Below, in pieces: positions 1 to 7,081 of a DNA stretch of 22,470 nt (its first letter is position 1; every line of letters starts with the position of its first letter). Source of the DNA: Rhodocaloribacter sp964552015. GTDB taxonomy: Bacteria; Bacteroidota; Rhodothermia; Rhodothermales; ISCAR-4553. Location of the stretch: contig CAZKFR010000053.1 in NCBI GenBank assembly GCA_964552015.1, forward strand, positions 1 to 22,470, written 5' to 3'. Below the pieces are notes generated by a model. It had not been told where the DNA came from. It searched no databases and was given only the letters and a program-made list of their open reading frames with translations. The position numbers were made by a program, and so were the translations under genes.

Positions 1-61
1 CCTGATCGGATCGAGCTCGCTGTGCCTCCGAGGGATAGCGCCGGTTTTTTCACAACGTACC

Positions 62-96
62 ACGTGAAACGTGCAACCTGAAACCTCCAAACAACC
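62..96 (+). repeat. Degenerate 7-bp tandem repeat in a 5' leader
   Basis: Five consecutive heptamers (ACGTGAA, ACGTGCA, ACCTGAA, ACCTCCA, AACAACC) run right up to the ATG at 98. The stretch is A/C-rich, poor in G and has no Shine-Dalgarno sequence. It may be an unstructured leader that helps SD-independent initiation, as is common in Bacteroidota relatives. That role is an inference. Nothing gene-like is visible in 1-61. Confidence 0.4.
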
Positions 97-97
97 T

Positions 98-559
98 ATG
101 ACCCGCATCCTGATCGTCGCCTGGCTGGCCGTGCTGGCCGGATGCACCACGCCTGCGCCGGAGCAGGCGCCGAAGCACGGAGGCCGCAGCGTCGTCGCCA
201 CCGGGGCCGCGCCGGCCGCCGTCGGGCCGTACGCGCAGGCCGTCCGGGTGGGCAACCTGCTCTTTCTGTCCGGCCAGATCGGGCTGGACCCGGCCACGGG
301 GCAGCTCGTCGAGGGCGGGGTGGCGGCCGAGACACGGCAGGCCATGGAGAACCTCCGGGCCGTGCTCGAGGCCGCCGGCTTCACGATGGCCGACGTGGTG
401 CAGGCCCAGGTCTTCCTGGCCGACCTGAACGACTACGCCGCCATGAATGAGGTCTACGCGTCCTTCTTCGACGGGCCGCCGCCGGCGCGCGCCGCCGTAC
501 AGGTGGCCCGGCTGCCCCGCGACGCCCGCGTCGAGATCATGATGACGGCGGCGCGATGA
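98..559 (+). CDS. RidA family (YjgF/UK114) lipoprotein
   Basis: The 153-residue product is a RidA-family protein, a family that hydrolyses reactive enamine/imine intermediates such as 2-iminobutanoate. The RidA fold covers about residues 30-152. It includes the GPYAQAV segment (43-49), the FLSGQIGLDPATG segment (56-68), and the C-terminal PARAAVQVARLP region with the family arginine at about R131 and the VEI glutamate at about E146. Unusually, the N-terminus is a lipoprotein signal: a hydrophobic stretch ends in lipobox LAGC with C16 as the lipidated cysteine. The ATG at 98 is chosen because it gives this clean signal; a GTG at 71 in frame would add nine polar residues. The stop overlaps the next gene's start as ATGA, so the two are probably co-translated. 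Family assignment is firm; an envelope location is inferred from the lipobox. Confidence 0.88.
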   Translation: MTRILIVAWLAVLAGCTTPAPEQAPKHGGRSVVATGAAPAAVGPYAQAVRVGNLLFLSGQIGLDPATGQLVEGGVAAETRQAMENLRAVLEAAGFTMADVVQAQVFLADLNDYAAMNEVYASFFDGPPPARAAVQVARLPRDARVEIMMTAAR

Positions 560-1752
560 CGTACGACGTAGCCATCGTGGGCGGGGGCATCGTGGGGCTG
601 GCCACGGCCTACCAGCTCGCCCGCCGGGCTCCCGGCCGCTCGATCATCGTGCTCGAGAAAGAGGCGGCGCTGGCCACCCACCAGACGGGCCGCAACTCGG
701 GGGTCATCCACTCGGGCATCTACTACCGCCCCGGCTCGCTCAAGGCCGAGAACTGCCGCGAGGGCCGCCGGGCGCTGGTGGCGTTCTGCGAGCGGGAGGA
801 GATCCCCTTCGAGGTCTGCGGCAAGGTGATCGTGGCGGTGACGGAGGAGGAGCGGCCGCGCCTGCACGCCATCCTGGCGCGGGGGCGGGCCAATGGCATC
901 GCCGGCCGGCTCATCGGACCGGAGGCGCTGCGCGAGCGCGAGCCGCACGTGCGGGGCGTCGAGGCCATCCTGGTGCCCGAGGCCGGCATCGTCGACTTCC
1001 GAGCCGTGGCGCTTCGGCTGGCCGAGCGCGTCCGCGAGCAGGGGCACGAGGTGCGAACGCGCGCCGCCGTCCGCGACGTGGCCGTGCGCTCCGACGTCTT
1101 CACGCTGGAGACGACGGCCGGCGAGGTGCGGGCGCGGACCCTGGTCAACTGTGCGGGGCTGTATGCGGATCGCCTCGCCCGGATGTGCGGCGTCGAGCCC
1201 GGGGTGCGCATCATCCCGTTCCGGGGCGAGTACTTCGAGCTGAAGCCGCCCGCCCGCTCCCTGTGCCGCCACCTCATCTACCCCGTGCCCGACCCGGCCT
1301 TCCCGTTCCTGGGCGTCCATTTCACCCGGATGATCGACGGGCGGGTCGAGTGTGGGCCGAGCGCCATCCTGGCCTTCGCCCGCGAAGGCTATACCTTCGG
1401 CACCGTAGACCTGCGCGACCTGGCCGAGATGGTGGCCTACCCGGGCTTCCGGCGGCTGGCCCGGCAGCACTGGCGCAAAGGGTGGTTCGAGGTCCGGCAG
1501 GCGCTCTCGAAGCGCGTCTACCTGGCGTCGCTCCGGCGTCTCGTCCCCGAGGTCACGCTCGACGACCTGGCCCCCCGCGTGGCGGGCGTCCGCGCCCAGG
1601 CCGTCCGCCCCGACGGCACCCTGGTCGACGACTTCCTCTTTGCCGAGACCGACCGGGCGGTGCACGTGTGCAATGCGCCCTCACCGGCGGCCACCGCCGC
1701 GCTCAACGTGGGCCGCCTGGCCGCCGAACGCCTGCTGGCCCGCCTGACGTAA
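556..1752 (+). CDS. lhgO: L-2-hydroxyglutarate oxidase (FAD-dependent)
   Basis: This 398-residue FAD-dependent oxidoreductase of the DAO family matches LhgO along its whole length. LhgO oxidises L-2-hydroxyglutarate to 2-oxoglutarate and passes electrons to the quinone pool. Visible features are the N-terminal dinucleotide motif GGGIVG (9-14), an HQTGRNSGVIHSGIYY segment near residues 41-56, FRGEYFELK in the middle, HLIYPVPDPAFPFLGVHFTR, and a C-terminal GVRAQAVRPDGTLVDDF followed by CNAPSPAATAA. These blocks occur in the same order in E. coli LhgO, and the length is close (E. coli is about 420). The start ATG overlaps the stop of the upstream RidA gene, which indicates translational coupling. 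The pairing suggests metabolite repair (removal of toxic 2-hydroxyglutarate and imines), but that joint role is an inference. Confidence 0.93.
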   Translation: MTYDVAIVGGGIVGLATAYQLARRAPGRSIIVLEKEAALATHQTGRNSGVIHSGIYYRPGSLKAENCREGRRALVAFCEREEIPFEVCGKVIVAVTEEERPRLHAILARGRANGIAGRLIGPEALREREPHVRGVEAILVPEAGIVDFRAVALRLAERVREQGHEVRTRAAVRDVAVRSDVFTLETTAGEVRARTLVNCAGLYADRLARMCGVEPGVRIIPFRGEYFELKPPARSLCRHLIYPVPDPAFPFLGVHFTRMIDGRVECGPSAILAFAREGYTFGTVDLRDLAEMVAYPGFRRLARQHWRKGWFEVRQALSKRVYLASLRRLVPEVTLDDLAPRVAGVRAQAVRPDGTLVDDFLFAETDRAVHVCNAPSPAATAALNVGRLAAERLLARLT

Positions 1753-1838
1753 CGTCCCGTAGCACAGGCGGCACGGACGTGCGACGAGCCTGGCGCATTG
1801 CGGCTGGCAAACCTGTCACGAGAAACACGAAACGCACG

Positions 1839-2399
1839 ATGGCCTGGATTGACATGATTGACGAGGCGGAGGCCTCGGGCGAACTCAAAGCCATCTACGA
1901 CGAGATCATCGGGAGCCGGGGCAAGCTCTCGAACATCATGCGGATTCACAGCCTCAACCCGCCCACGATGCGGGCGCACATGGAGCTGTACCTGAAGATC
2001 ATGTTCGGTCGCTCGGGGTTGCGCCGGGCCGACCGCGAGCTGCTGGCCACGGTGGTCTCGGCGGCCAACGGCTGTGCCTACTGCGTGCATCACCACGCCG
2101 AGGCGCTCCACTTCTACTGGAAAGACCGCGACCGGGTGCAGCGGGTCGCCGCCGACTTCCGCGCCGACCCCGACCTGACGCCCGCCCAGCGGGCCATGCT
2201 CGCCTACGCCGAGAAGCTCACCCGCACCCCGCACGCCATGACCGAGGCCGACGTGGCGGCCCTGCGCGAGGCCGGCTTCTCCGACCGCGACATCCTCGAC
2301 ATCAACCTGATCGTCAGCTACTTCAACTTCGTCAACCGCATCGCGGCGGGTCTCGGCGTCGACTTCTCGCCCGAGGAGGTCAGCGGGTACAAGTACTGA
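1839..2399 (+). CDS. Carboxymuconolactone decarboxylase / AhpD-like peroxidase-related protein
   Basis: The 186-residue protein belongs to the AhpD-like 'uncharacterised peroxidase-related' family. The key block is RELLATVVSAANGCAYCV followed by HHHAEAL (about residues 67-91), giving the Glu, CxxC and His arrangement typical of AhpD-type thiol peroxidases. The rest is mostly helical, ending in a conserved-looking DINLIVSYFNFVNRIAAGLGV segment. The ATG at 1839 is preferred because homologues begin near MAWIDMID and the upstream sequence (AAACACGAAACGCACG) is a typical A-rich leader. The gene lies 86 bp after lhgO on the same strand and may share its transcript. Members usually act on peroxides or as thiol oxidoreductases, but the substrate here is unknown. 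There is no signal peptide, so it is cytoplasmic. Confidence 0.85.
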   Translation: MAWIDMIDEAEASGELKAIYDEIIGSRGKLSNIMRIHSLNPPTMRAHMELYLKIMFGRSGLRRADRELLATVVSAANGCAYCVHHHAEALHFYWKDRDRVQRVAADFRADPDLTPAQRAMLAYAEKLTRTPHAMTEADVAALREAGFSDRDILDINLIVSYFNFVNRIAAGLGVDFSPEEVSGYKY

Positions 2400-2430
2400 C
2401 CTTCGCCCGGTATTGCTGGCGATGCCCGGC

Positions 2431-2492
2431 GTAGCCGCGGGTTTGAGCCCGGGTGTGGGTGGTCCGGTCGCACCCGTAAAGGGTGCGGCTAC
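2431..2492. repeat. REP-like palindromic element, unit 1 (two hairpins inside an outer stem)
   Basis: The unit begins GTAGCCGC and ends GCGGCTAC, which are reverse complements and can form an outer stem. Inside are CGGGTTTGAGCCCG (stem of 4 with loop TTTGAG) and GCACCCGTAAAGGGTGC (stem of 6 with a GTAAA loop). The whole could fold as a three-way junction. It lies between the stop of the AhpD-like gene and the 3' end of doxX. I see no coding gene in 2400-2699; this interval holds three related units and a strong hairpin. Confidence 0.75.
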
Positions 2493-2509
2493 AGGGTATG
2501 GATGGCGGG

Positions 2510-2556
2510 GTAGTCGCGGGCTTGAGCCCGGTCGCACCCGTAAAGGGGGCGGCTAC
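2510..2556. repeat. REP-like palindromic element, unit 2
   Basis: This second copy carries the same GTAG(T/C)CGCGGGCTTGAGCCCGG and GCACCCGTAAAGGG parts and ends GGCTAC. It is shorter than unit 1 because the spacer between the two hairpins is reduced to about two bases. One arm carries GGGGGC where unit 1 has GGGTGC, which weakens the second hairpin. Confidence 0.72.
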
Positions 2557-2572
2557 AGGGTAGGGGTGCAGG

Positions 2573-2595
2573 GTAGCCGCGGGCTTGAGCCCGGG
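2573..2595. repeat. REP-like palindromic element, unit 3 (half unit)
   Basis: Only the left half of the element is present: GTAGCCGC followed by the CGGGCTTGAGCCCG hairpin. The CACCCGTAAAGGGTG half and the closing GGCTAC are missing. This suggests a truncated copy at the end of the cluster. Confidence 0.65.
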
Positions 2596-2640
2596 CGCGT
2601 CGGTGGGGCCTTCGTGGAAGGAGGTGCGCACCCCGAAACG

Positions 2641-2679
2641 CCGGAGGCCCGGGCGCGCCTGACGCGCCGGGCCTCCCGG
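2641..2679 (-). terminator. Strong GC hairpin after doxX, probable terminator
   Basis: CCGGAGGCCCGGGCGCG pairs with CGCGCCGGGCCTCCCGG around a CCTGA loop, with single-base bulges only. The stem lies 20 bases beyond the doxX stop on the - strand and is followed in that direction by CGTTTC. There is no real T-tract, so termination may be weak or factor-assisted. It may also separate doxX from the convergent genes on the left. Confidence 0.5.
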
Positions 2680-2699
2680 GGTCCATGGCGACGATGCGG

Positions 2700-3116
2700 T
2701 CAGGCCGCCGACGCCTCGGCGGCGGCCTGGCGCTCGTCCAGGCTGAGCGGGCCGGCGCCGAAGTGGGTGATGAGCAGGGCGCCGCCGGCCAGCGCCAGGT
2801 CTTTCAGGAAGTGAGCCATCTCGTTCTGCTGCATCATCGCATCCTCCACGCCCCAGAAGCCGTGCATGAGGAAGGCGGTAGGAATCAGGAAGACGACCAG
2901 CAGCCAGGCGCCCAGACGGGCCCGGTAGCCGAGCATCACGCTCAGGCCGCCGGCCAGAATCAGGAGGCCGCTCAGGATCACGGCCGCGGTAGGCGCCGGC
3001 ACCCCGTTCGCCGCGGCATACTGGCTCATCGCCTCGACGTTGGTCAGGTGATTGATCCCGGACATGATGAAGACCAGGGAGAACAGGATGCGGCCGATCA
3101 GAACAGCGTAAGGCAT
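2700..3116 (-). CDS. DoxX family membrane protein
   Basis: The 138-residue integral membrane protein has four predicted helices (about 4-22, 44-64, 68-88 and 104-118). It opens with the DoxX-type block LIGRILFSLVFIMSGINHLT, followed by the GLLILAGGLSVMLGYRARLGAWLLV region and FLKDLALAGGALLI. The tail is short, charged and alanine-rich. The start is well supported: GGAGGG sits four bases upstream of the ATG, one of the few canonical Shine-Dalgarno sequences in the window. DoxX/SURF4-like proteins are linked to thiosulfate:quinone oxidoreductase subunits and redox stress in other bacteria, but many members have no known role and none can be assigned here. It is transcribed divergently from the DUF3179 genes. 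Confidence 0.87.
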   Translation of the reverse strand: MPYAVLIGRILFSLVFIMSGINHLTNVEAMSQYAAANGVPAPTAAVILSGLLILAGGLSVMLGYRARLGAWLLVVFLIPTAFLMHGFWGVEDAMMQQNEMAHFLKDLALAGGALLITHFGAGPLSLDERQAAAEASAA

Positions 3117-3205
3117 GGTACCCTCCGACAGGCTGGTGAAGAAATACAGCGGTGGGATCTCTTTCTTCACGGCACCTCGGCAGATGCCTCCCCAGCACGT
3201 ACGGC

Positions 3206-3260
3206 CAACAATAAATGCTTGTAGCTGCAAAAATTCAACGGTATGGGTAAAAAATTGTCG
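3206..3260. promoter_or_regulatory. AT-rich divergent promoter region between doxX and the DUF3179 genes
   Basis: In a GC-rich window this patch is strikingly AT-rich. On the + strand TTGTAG (3219-3224), a 17-base spacer and TATGGG (3242-3247) form a possible promoter for the DUF3179 unit. On the - strand TTGAAT is followed after 19 bases by TATTGTTG, close to the Bacteroidota TAnnTTTG element, and could serve doxX. Neither is near consensus, so only the general location is well supported. The 238-bp gap holds no gene I can see. Confidence 0.38.
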
Positions 3261-3354
3261 CAACGAACAACGGCGTAACGCCTGGCGGGTCGTGGGCTCT
3301 AAAGGGCGATGAAGGCGGTCTTGATGAACGATAAGCCCGGGGGAGTGCGAGCCG

Positions 3355-4488
3355 ATGGAGCCCTTGTTTCGTGCATGGATGGTAGGGATGTGTGTAGGGC
3401 TGCTGCTGGCGAGCAGCGTCCAGAGCGCGCAGGCCCAGCGCACCGGGCGTGTCGGCCTGGAAGGCTGGCGCACCGACTGGGAGCGGACGACCATCGACCT
3501 GGACGAACTGGAAGTCAACATTCCACGGGATGCCATCCCTTCGATCGACGCGCCAAAGTTTGTCGCGGTCGACGAGGCGCGGCGGTGGGTCGGGGAGAAG
3601 GAGCCGGTGGTGGTGCTCGTCCACGCAGGCGTTGCACGGGCCTATCCGCTCCAGATCCTGACCTGGCACGAGATCGTCAACGACGATCGGTCGTTCGGTT
3701 TTCCGGTGGCCGTCACCTTCTGCCCGCTCTGCTACAGCGCCCTCGCGTTCGACCGCCGCGTCGACGGGCGTGTGCTCACCTTCGGCGTCTCCGGTATGCT
3801 GCGCCACTCCGACCTGGTCATGTTCGACCGGGAGACGCACACGCTCTGGCAGCAACTCACCGGCGAGGGGATCGTGGGGACGTATGCCGGCACGACGTTG
3901 CGCCGCCTGCCCGCGCAGATCATCTCCTTCGCACAGTTTGCCGAAGCCTACCCGGACGGGCGGGTGCTCTCGCGGGAGACGGGCCACCACCGGCAGTACG
4001 GGCGCAACCCGTACGTGGGCTACGACGACATCGACGCGCGGCCCTTCCTCTACCGGGGGCCGTACGACGACCGCCTCCCGCCCATGGAGAAGGTCGTCGC
4101 CGTCGACATCGCCGGTGAGCGCCGGGCCTATCCGTATACGATCACCCGGAAGCGGCACGTCATCCACGACGAACTCGGTGGGCGGCCCCTGGTGGTGTTC
4201 CACACCGAGCGGGGCGCCACCTCCGCCCTGGCCGAGGCGCGCATCGCCGATGCCCGCGAGGTCGGCTCGACCGGCGTCTTCGACCCGACCGTCGACGGGC
4301 AGGTCCTGCGCTTCACGTACCGGGACGGTCGCTTCATCGACGAACAGACCGGCACCGTCTGGGACATCACCGGGCGGGCACGGGAAGGGCCGCTGGCCGG
4401 GCGGCGCCTCGAACCCATCCCGCACGGCGACTATTTCGCCTTCGCCTTTCTGGCCTTCCGGCCGGATGCCGGCGTCTACCGGGAGTGA
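3355..4488 (+). CDS. Exported DUF3179 domain protein (CPLC type)
   Basis: The 377-residue protein has an N-terminal signal peptide (hydrophobic 8-24, likely cleaved after AQA near residue 27). The rest matches the DUF3179 family. The core block is LTWHEIVNDD (about 102-111), VAVTFCPLCYSALAFDRRV (118-136, CPLC at 123-126) and FGVSGMLRHSDLVMFDRET, then TGHHRQYGRNPYVGYDD, and a repeat-like C-terminal half with DEQTGTVWDITGRA and GPLAGRRLEPIPH. GGGGGAG upstream of the ATG is a usable ribosome binding site. The biochemical role of DUF3179 is unknown; the CPLC pair suggests metal or disulfide chemistry, which is only an inference. It leads a three-gene unit with a DUF3179 paralogue 48 bp downstream and a predicted outer-membrane protein. 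Confidence 0.87.
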   Translation: MEPLFRAWMVGMCVGLLLASSVQSAQAQRTGRVGLEGWRTDWERTTIDLDELEVNIPRDAIPSIDAPKFVAVDEARRWVGEKEPVVVLVHAGVARAYPLQILTWHEIVNDDRSFGFPVAVTFCPLCYSALAFDRRVDGRVLTFGVSGMLRHSDLVMFDRETHTLWQQLTGEGIVGTYAGTTLRRLPAQIISFAQFAEAYPDGRVLSRETGHHRQYGRNPYVGYDDIDARPFLYRGPYDDRLPPMEKVVAVDIAGERRAYPYTITRKRHVIHDELGGRPLVVFHTERGATSALAEARIADAREVGSTGVFDPTVDGQVLRFTYRDGRFIDEQTGTVWDITGRAREGPLAGRRLEPIPHGDYFAFAFLAFRPDAGVYRE

Positions 4489-4536
4489 ACGACGACCGGA
4501 CGGTGTCTTCCGTCTATCCAGCAAAAGCCCTGCGCC

Positions 4537-5655
4537 ATGAACGTGCTTCTCCGATTCCGTGTCGTGCTGTGGTTGATGGCCGTGTCGCTGGCTGCCTGTG
4601 ACGGAGCAGGGGGCGGCGACGGGACCAACACGATCGATCCGGGCGGGGCGCTGCCCCGGGTCGATGCGGAAAACTGCTCGGTCGACGTGAGCGGTTTCAT
4701 CAGCGGGGGCGTGCCGCCGGACGGCATCCCGGCCCTGGTCAACCCGGAGACCGTCGCGCCCGGGGAGGTGGGCGGCTTTCTGACGGACGACAGCCGCGTC
4801 ATCGGTTTCTTCGTCGACGATCAGCCCTACGCCGTGCCGCACAACATCCTGTGGTGGCATGAGATCGCCAACTTCGACCTGGGCGATCGGCGGCTGGCCG
4901 TCACCTACTGCCCGCTCACCGGCTCGAGCATGGCCTTCGACCGGCGCGTGGCCGGCGGGGCCACCTTCGGCGTCTCGGGCCTGCTCTTCCGGAACAACCT
5001 GACGATGTACGACCGCGCCACGAACGCTTCGCTCTGGCCGCAGATGAGCCGGCAGGCCGGGTGCGGGCCGAAGACGGGCACGGCGCTGCCCATGACGCCG
5101 GTGATCGAGATGACCTGGGGCCGCTGGCGCACCCTCTTCCCCGACACCCGCGTCGTCTCCTCCAACACCGGTTTCAACCGCAACTACACGCCGACGGGCT
5201 ATCCCTACGGAAACTACGAAGACCCGGACAACCCTTCGCTGCTCGACGGCCGCCGCCCGGCCGACCGCACACGCCCGCCCAAAGAGCGGGGGCTGGGGAT
5301 CCCCGACGGGGCCGGCGGCATCGTCTTCCCCTTCGGCCTGCTCGACGACACCGACACGCCGGTACGGGCGGTGCACGAGACCGCCGCCGGCCGGGACATC
5401 GTCGTCTTCTGGGATCGCGCCGGGCAGGGGGCCATGGCCTACGAACGCACGCTCGACGGGCAGCGCCTGACCTTTACCGTCGCCAACGACCGGATCGTCG
5501 ATGCCGAGACGGGCAGCACCTGGCGCATCGACGGGCGGGCCGTCGCGGGGCCGCTCGCCGGACGCCGGCTCACGCCGGTGGCCGAGGCGTACGTGGCGTT
5601 CTGGTTCGCCTGGGTGGCCTTCCATCCGGAGATCCGCCTGTGGGACGGCGCATGA
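4537..5655 (+). CDS. DUF3179 domain lipoprotein (CPLT variant)
   Basis: The 372-residue paralogue of the preceding gene carries a lipoprotein signal ending in SLAAC with C21 as the acyl site, then a Gly/Asp-rich linker. It repeats the family blocks: WWHEIANFDLGDRRLAV, TYCPLTGSSMAFDRRV (CPLT at 125-128), FGVSGLLFRNNLTMYDR, TGFNRNYTPTGYPYGNY, VVFWDRAGQGAMAYERTL, and GSTWRIDGRAVAGPLAGRRLTPV at the C-terminus. Unlike its neighbour, the second cysteine of CPLC is replaced by threonine, so any two-cysteine site is lost or altered. The stop overlaps the next start as ATGA. It is probably anchored in the envelope; its function is unknown. Confidence 0.87.
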   Translation: MNVLLRFRVVLWLMAVSLAACDGAGGGDGTNTIDPGGALPRVDAENCSVDVSGFISGGVPPDGIPALVNPETVAPGEVGGFLTDDSRVIGFFVDDQPYAVPHNILWWHEIANFDLGDRRLAVTYCPLTGSSMAFDRRVAGGATFGVSGLLFRNNLTMYDRATNASLWPQMSRQAGCGPKTGTALPMTPVIEMTWGRWRTLFPDTRVVSSNTGFNRNYTPTGYPYGNYEDPDNPSLLDGRRPADRTRPPKERGLGIPDGAGGIVFPFGLLDDTDTPVRAVHETAAGRDIVVFWDRAGQGAMAYERTLDGQRLTFTVANDRIVDAETGSTWRIDGRAVAGPLAGRRLTPVAEAYVAFWFAWVAFHPEIRLWDGA

Positions 5656-6527
5656 AGCAGAGCGTGTTCGTGCGGCGTTTGGGGCGGCCGGGCCTCGTAC
5701 CGCTGTTGCTGTGGATGCTGGCGGGCGGGCCGGAAGCAGCCCGGGCGCAGTGGGTCGAGGCGCCGGGGTCGGGCTGGGTTCAGGTCGCGGTGTATCATCA
5801 CGACACGCGCCGCCGCTTCGACGAGCAGGGGCGGACGCGAAGGCTCTTCAACGAAGGGGGGCGCTCCATCGCCACGTCGGTGTTCGTCACGGCCGTGGCC
5901 GGCCTCGTGCGCGGTGCCGATGTGTGGGTGCAGGTGCCGTTCCACCGCCTCGCCTTCAACGACGTGGTCGAAGAGCGCACGCGGGCGGGCTTCGGGGACG
6001 TGCGCCTCCACGGGCGTATCGGACCGTCCCTCTTCGGCCTACGCAGCCCGGTGCCGGTGGCCGTGCGTGCCGGCGTCAAGCTGGCTACCGGCGACTATAC
6101 GCGGGACGCCGAGATCATCCCCCTGGCCGAAGGACAGCGCGACGGGGAGGTTCTGCTCGAACTCGGTCATTCCTTCTGGCCGCGGCCGCTGTACCTCTCG
6201 GGCTGGGTCGGTTACCGGTGGCGTGAGGAGAATGCGGAGGCCGCTCACGATCCCGGCGACGAGTGGTTCTATTTCGTCACGCTGGGGGGGACGGTGGCCG
6301 CCTTCGAGTGGAAGCTGTCGCTCGACGGCCTGTACGGGCGCACGCCGCGGTTCCTGGGGCTCGCGGTGCCTTCTTCTCGCCGCCGGCTCGTCCAGCTGTT
6401 GCCGAGCCTCGGCCGGCCCGTCGGGCCGGGCGTGCTCGAACTCGGTGCCCGGATCCCGCTCTCGGGGCGCAACTTGCCGGCCGGTCCGGCCCTCCTGCTG
6501 GGCTATTTCTGGACGTGGGGACGATGA
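5652..6527 (+). CDS. Predicted outer-membrane beta-barrel protein
   Basis: The 291-residue protein begins with a signal peptide (hydrophobic 14-24, likely cleaved after ARA near residue 32). It continues as alternating hydrophobic/polar segments typical of a barrel: GWVQVAVYHHDTRRRF, DVWVQVPFHRLAF, VAVRAGVKLATGDY, DGEVLLELGHSF, YLSGWVGYRWR, FYFVTLGGTVAAF and PALLLGYFWTW at the end. The pattern resembles small transporter-like or phenol-degradation MetA-type barrels, but I cannot name a family with confidence. Its start overlaps the stop of the DUF3179 lipoprotein gene, which strongly suggests co-expression. An alternative reading as a soluble periplasmic beta protein is possible. Confidence 0.7.
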   Translation: MKQSVFVRRLGRPGLVPLLLWMLAGGPEAARAQWVEAPGSGWVQVAVYHHDTRRRFDEQGRTRRLFNEGGRSIATSVFVTAVAGLVRGADVWVQVPFHRLAFNDVVEERTRAGFGDVRLHGRIGPSLFGLRSPVPVAVRAGVKLATGDYTRDAEIIPLAEGQRDGEVLLELGHSFWPRPLYLSGWVGYRWREENAEAAHDPGDEWFYFVTLGGTVAAFEWKLSLDGLYGRTPRFLGLAVPSSRRRLVQLLPSLGRPVGPGVLELGARIPLSGRNLPAGPALLLGYFWTWGR

Positions 6528-6536
6528 CAGGGCACG

Positions 6537-6565
6537 TTGAACCGGGGCGTGGTGGCGTGTATATT
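6537..6565 (+). promoter_or_regulatory. Near-consensus promoter for the Hpt-LytTR genes
   Basis: TTGAAC (6537-6542), a 17-base spacer and TATATT (6560-6565) form the best sigma-70-like promoter in the window. The -10 also fits TAnnTT. It begins ten bases after the stop of the barrel gene and about 57 bases upstream of the Hpt start, which separates the Hpt-LytTR pair from the DUF3179 unit. Confidence 0.65.
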
Positions 6566-6621
6566 ACGGGCTCGAGCAAGCCAGGGAAACCTCATCGACA
6601 GGTGGCGAGAGGAAGGTGGGC

Positions 6622-7044
6622 ATGGAAGGACGTCGTGTCGGCATGACGCACCGGAGCGGGCCTCCGTCGCGGGCCGACCAGGCCGCCGACGCGGCGGCAC
6701 GGCTCGTCGACCTGACGTTTCTGGAGGCTCATGCGTTTGGTAACCCCGGCTTCGTTGCCCGTATGATCGACCTGTTTCTGGGCCAGGCGCCGGCCCTGCT
6801 GGCGTCCCTGCAAACGCACCTGGAGCCTCCCGACCTGGAGCAGATCCGGTTCGTGGCGCACAAGCTGAAGTCCTCGGCGCGCATGATGGGGAGTGAGGCG
6901 CTGACGCAGGTGCTCGAACAGGTGGAGCAGCACGCCCGGCACCAGCGCGTCGAGGAGACGGTGGGCCTGGCGCGGCGCGCGGTGGCGCTGGGCGAGGCGG
7001 CCATGGAGGAATTGAAACAGACGCGCCCGTCATACGGTTCGTAA
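6622..7044 (+). CDS. Stand-alone Hpt phosphotransfer protein
   Basis: The 140-residue protein contains a histidine phosphotransfer domain over about residues 30-135. The diagnostic block is RFVAHKLKSSARMMGSEAL, with the phospho-accepting histidine at H80. The helices around it (FLEAHAFGNPGFVARMIDLFL before; LTQVLEQVEQHAR after) fit the four-helix bundle. The ATG at 6622 is chosen because AGGAAGG lies five bases upstream; a GTG at 6616 is within the ribosome binding site. The first 25 residues are polar and probably disordered. The gene lies 37 bp upstream of a LytTR response regulator, a likely partner. No histidine kinase is in the window, so the donor is presumably a hybrid kinase elsewhere. 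Confidence 0.86.
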   Translation: MEGRRVGMTHRSGPPSRADQAADAAARLVDLTFLEAHAFGNPGFVARMIDLFLGQAPALLASLQTHLEPPDLEQIRFVAHKLKSSARMMGSEALTQVLEQVEQHARHQRVEETVGLARRAVALGEAAMEELKQTRPSYGS

Positions 7045-7081
7045 GCACCAGTACCATCCCGATGGGCAGACGGGGGACAGG

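Noticed and set aside
454..1665. A 403-residue - strand frame opposite lhgO
   Set aside because: LhgO is unmistakable on the other strand; this is an antisense shadow.
2380..3198. A - strand frame through the REP-like elements reading GLKPAAT-type repeats
   Set aside because: The repeated peptide is a translation of the palindromic elements, and the rest is an out-of-frame reading of doxX.
3235..5625. A 796-residue - strand frame opposite the DUF3179 genes
   Set aside because: It is antisense to two well-supported genes and lacks any family similarity.
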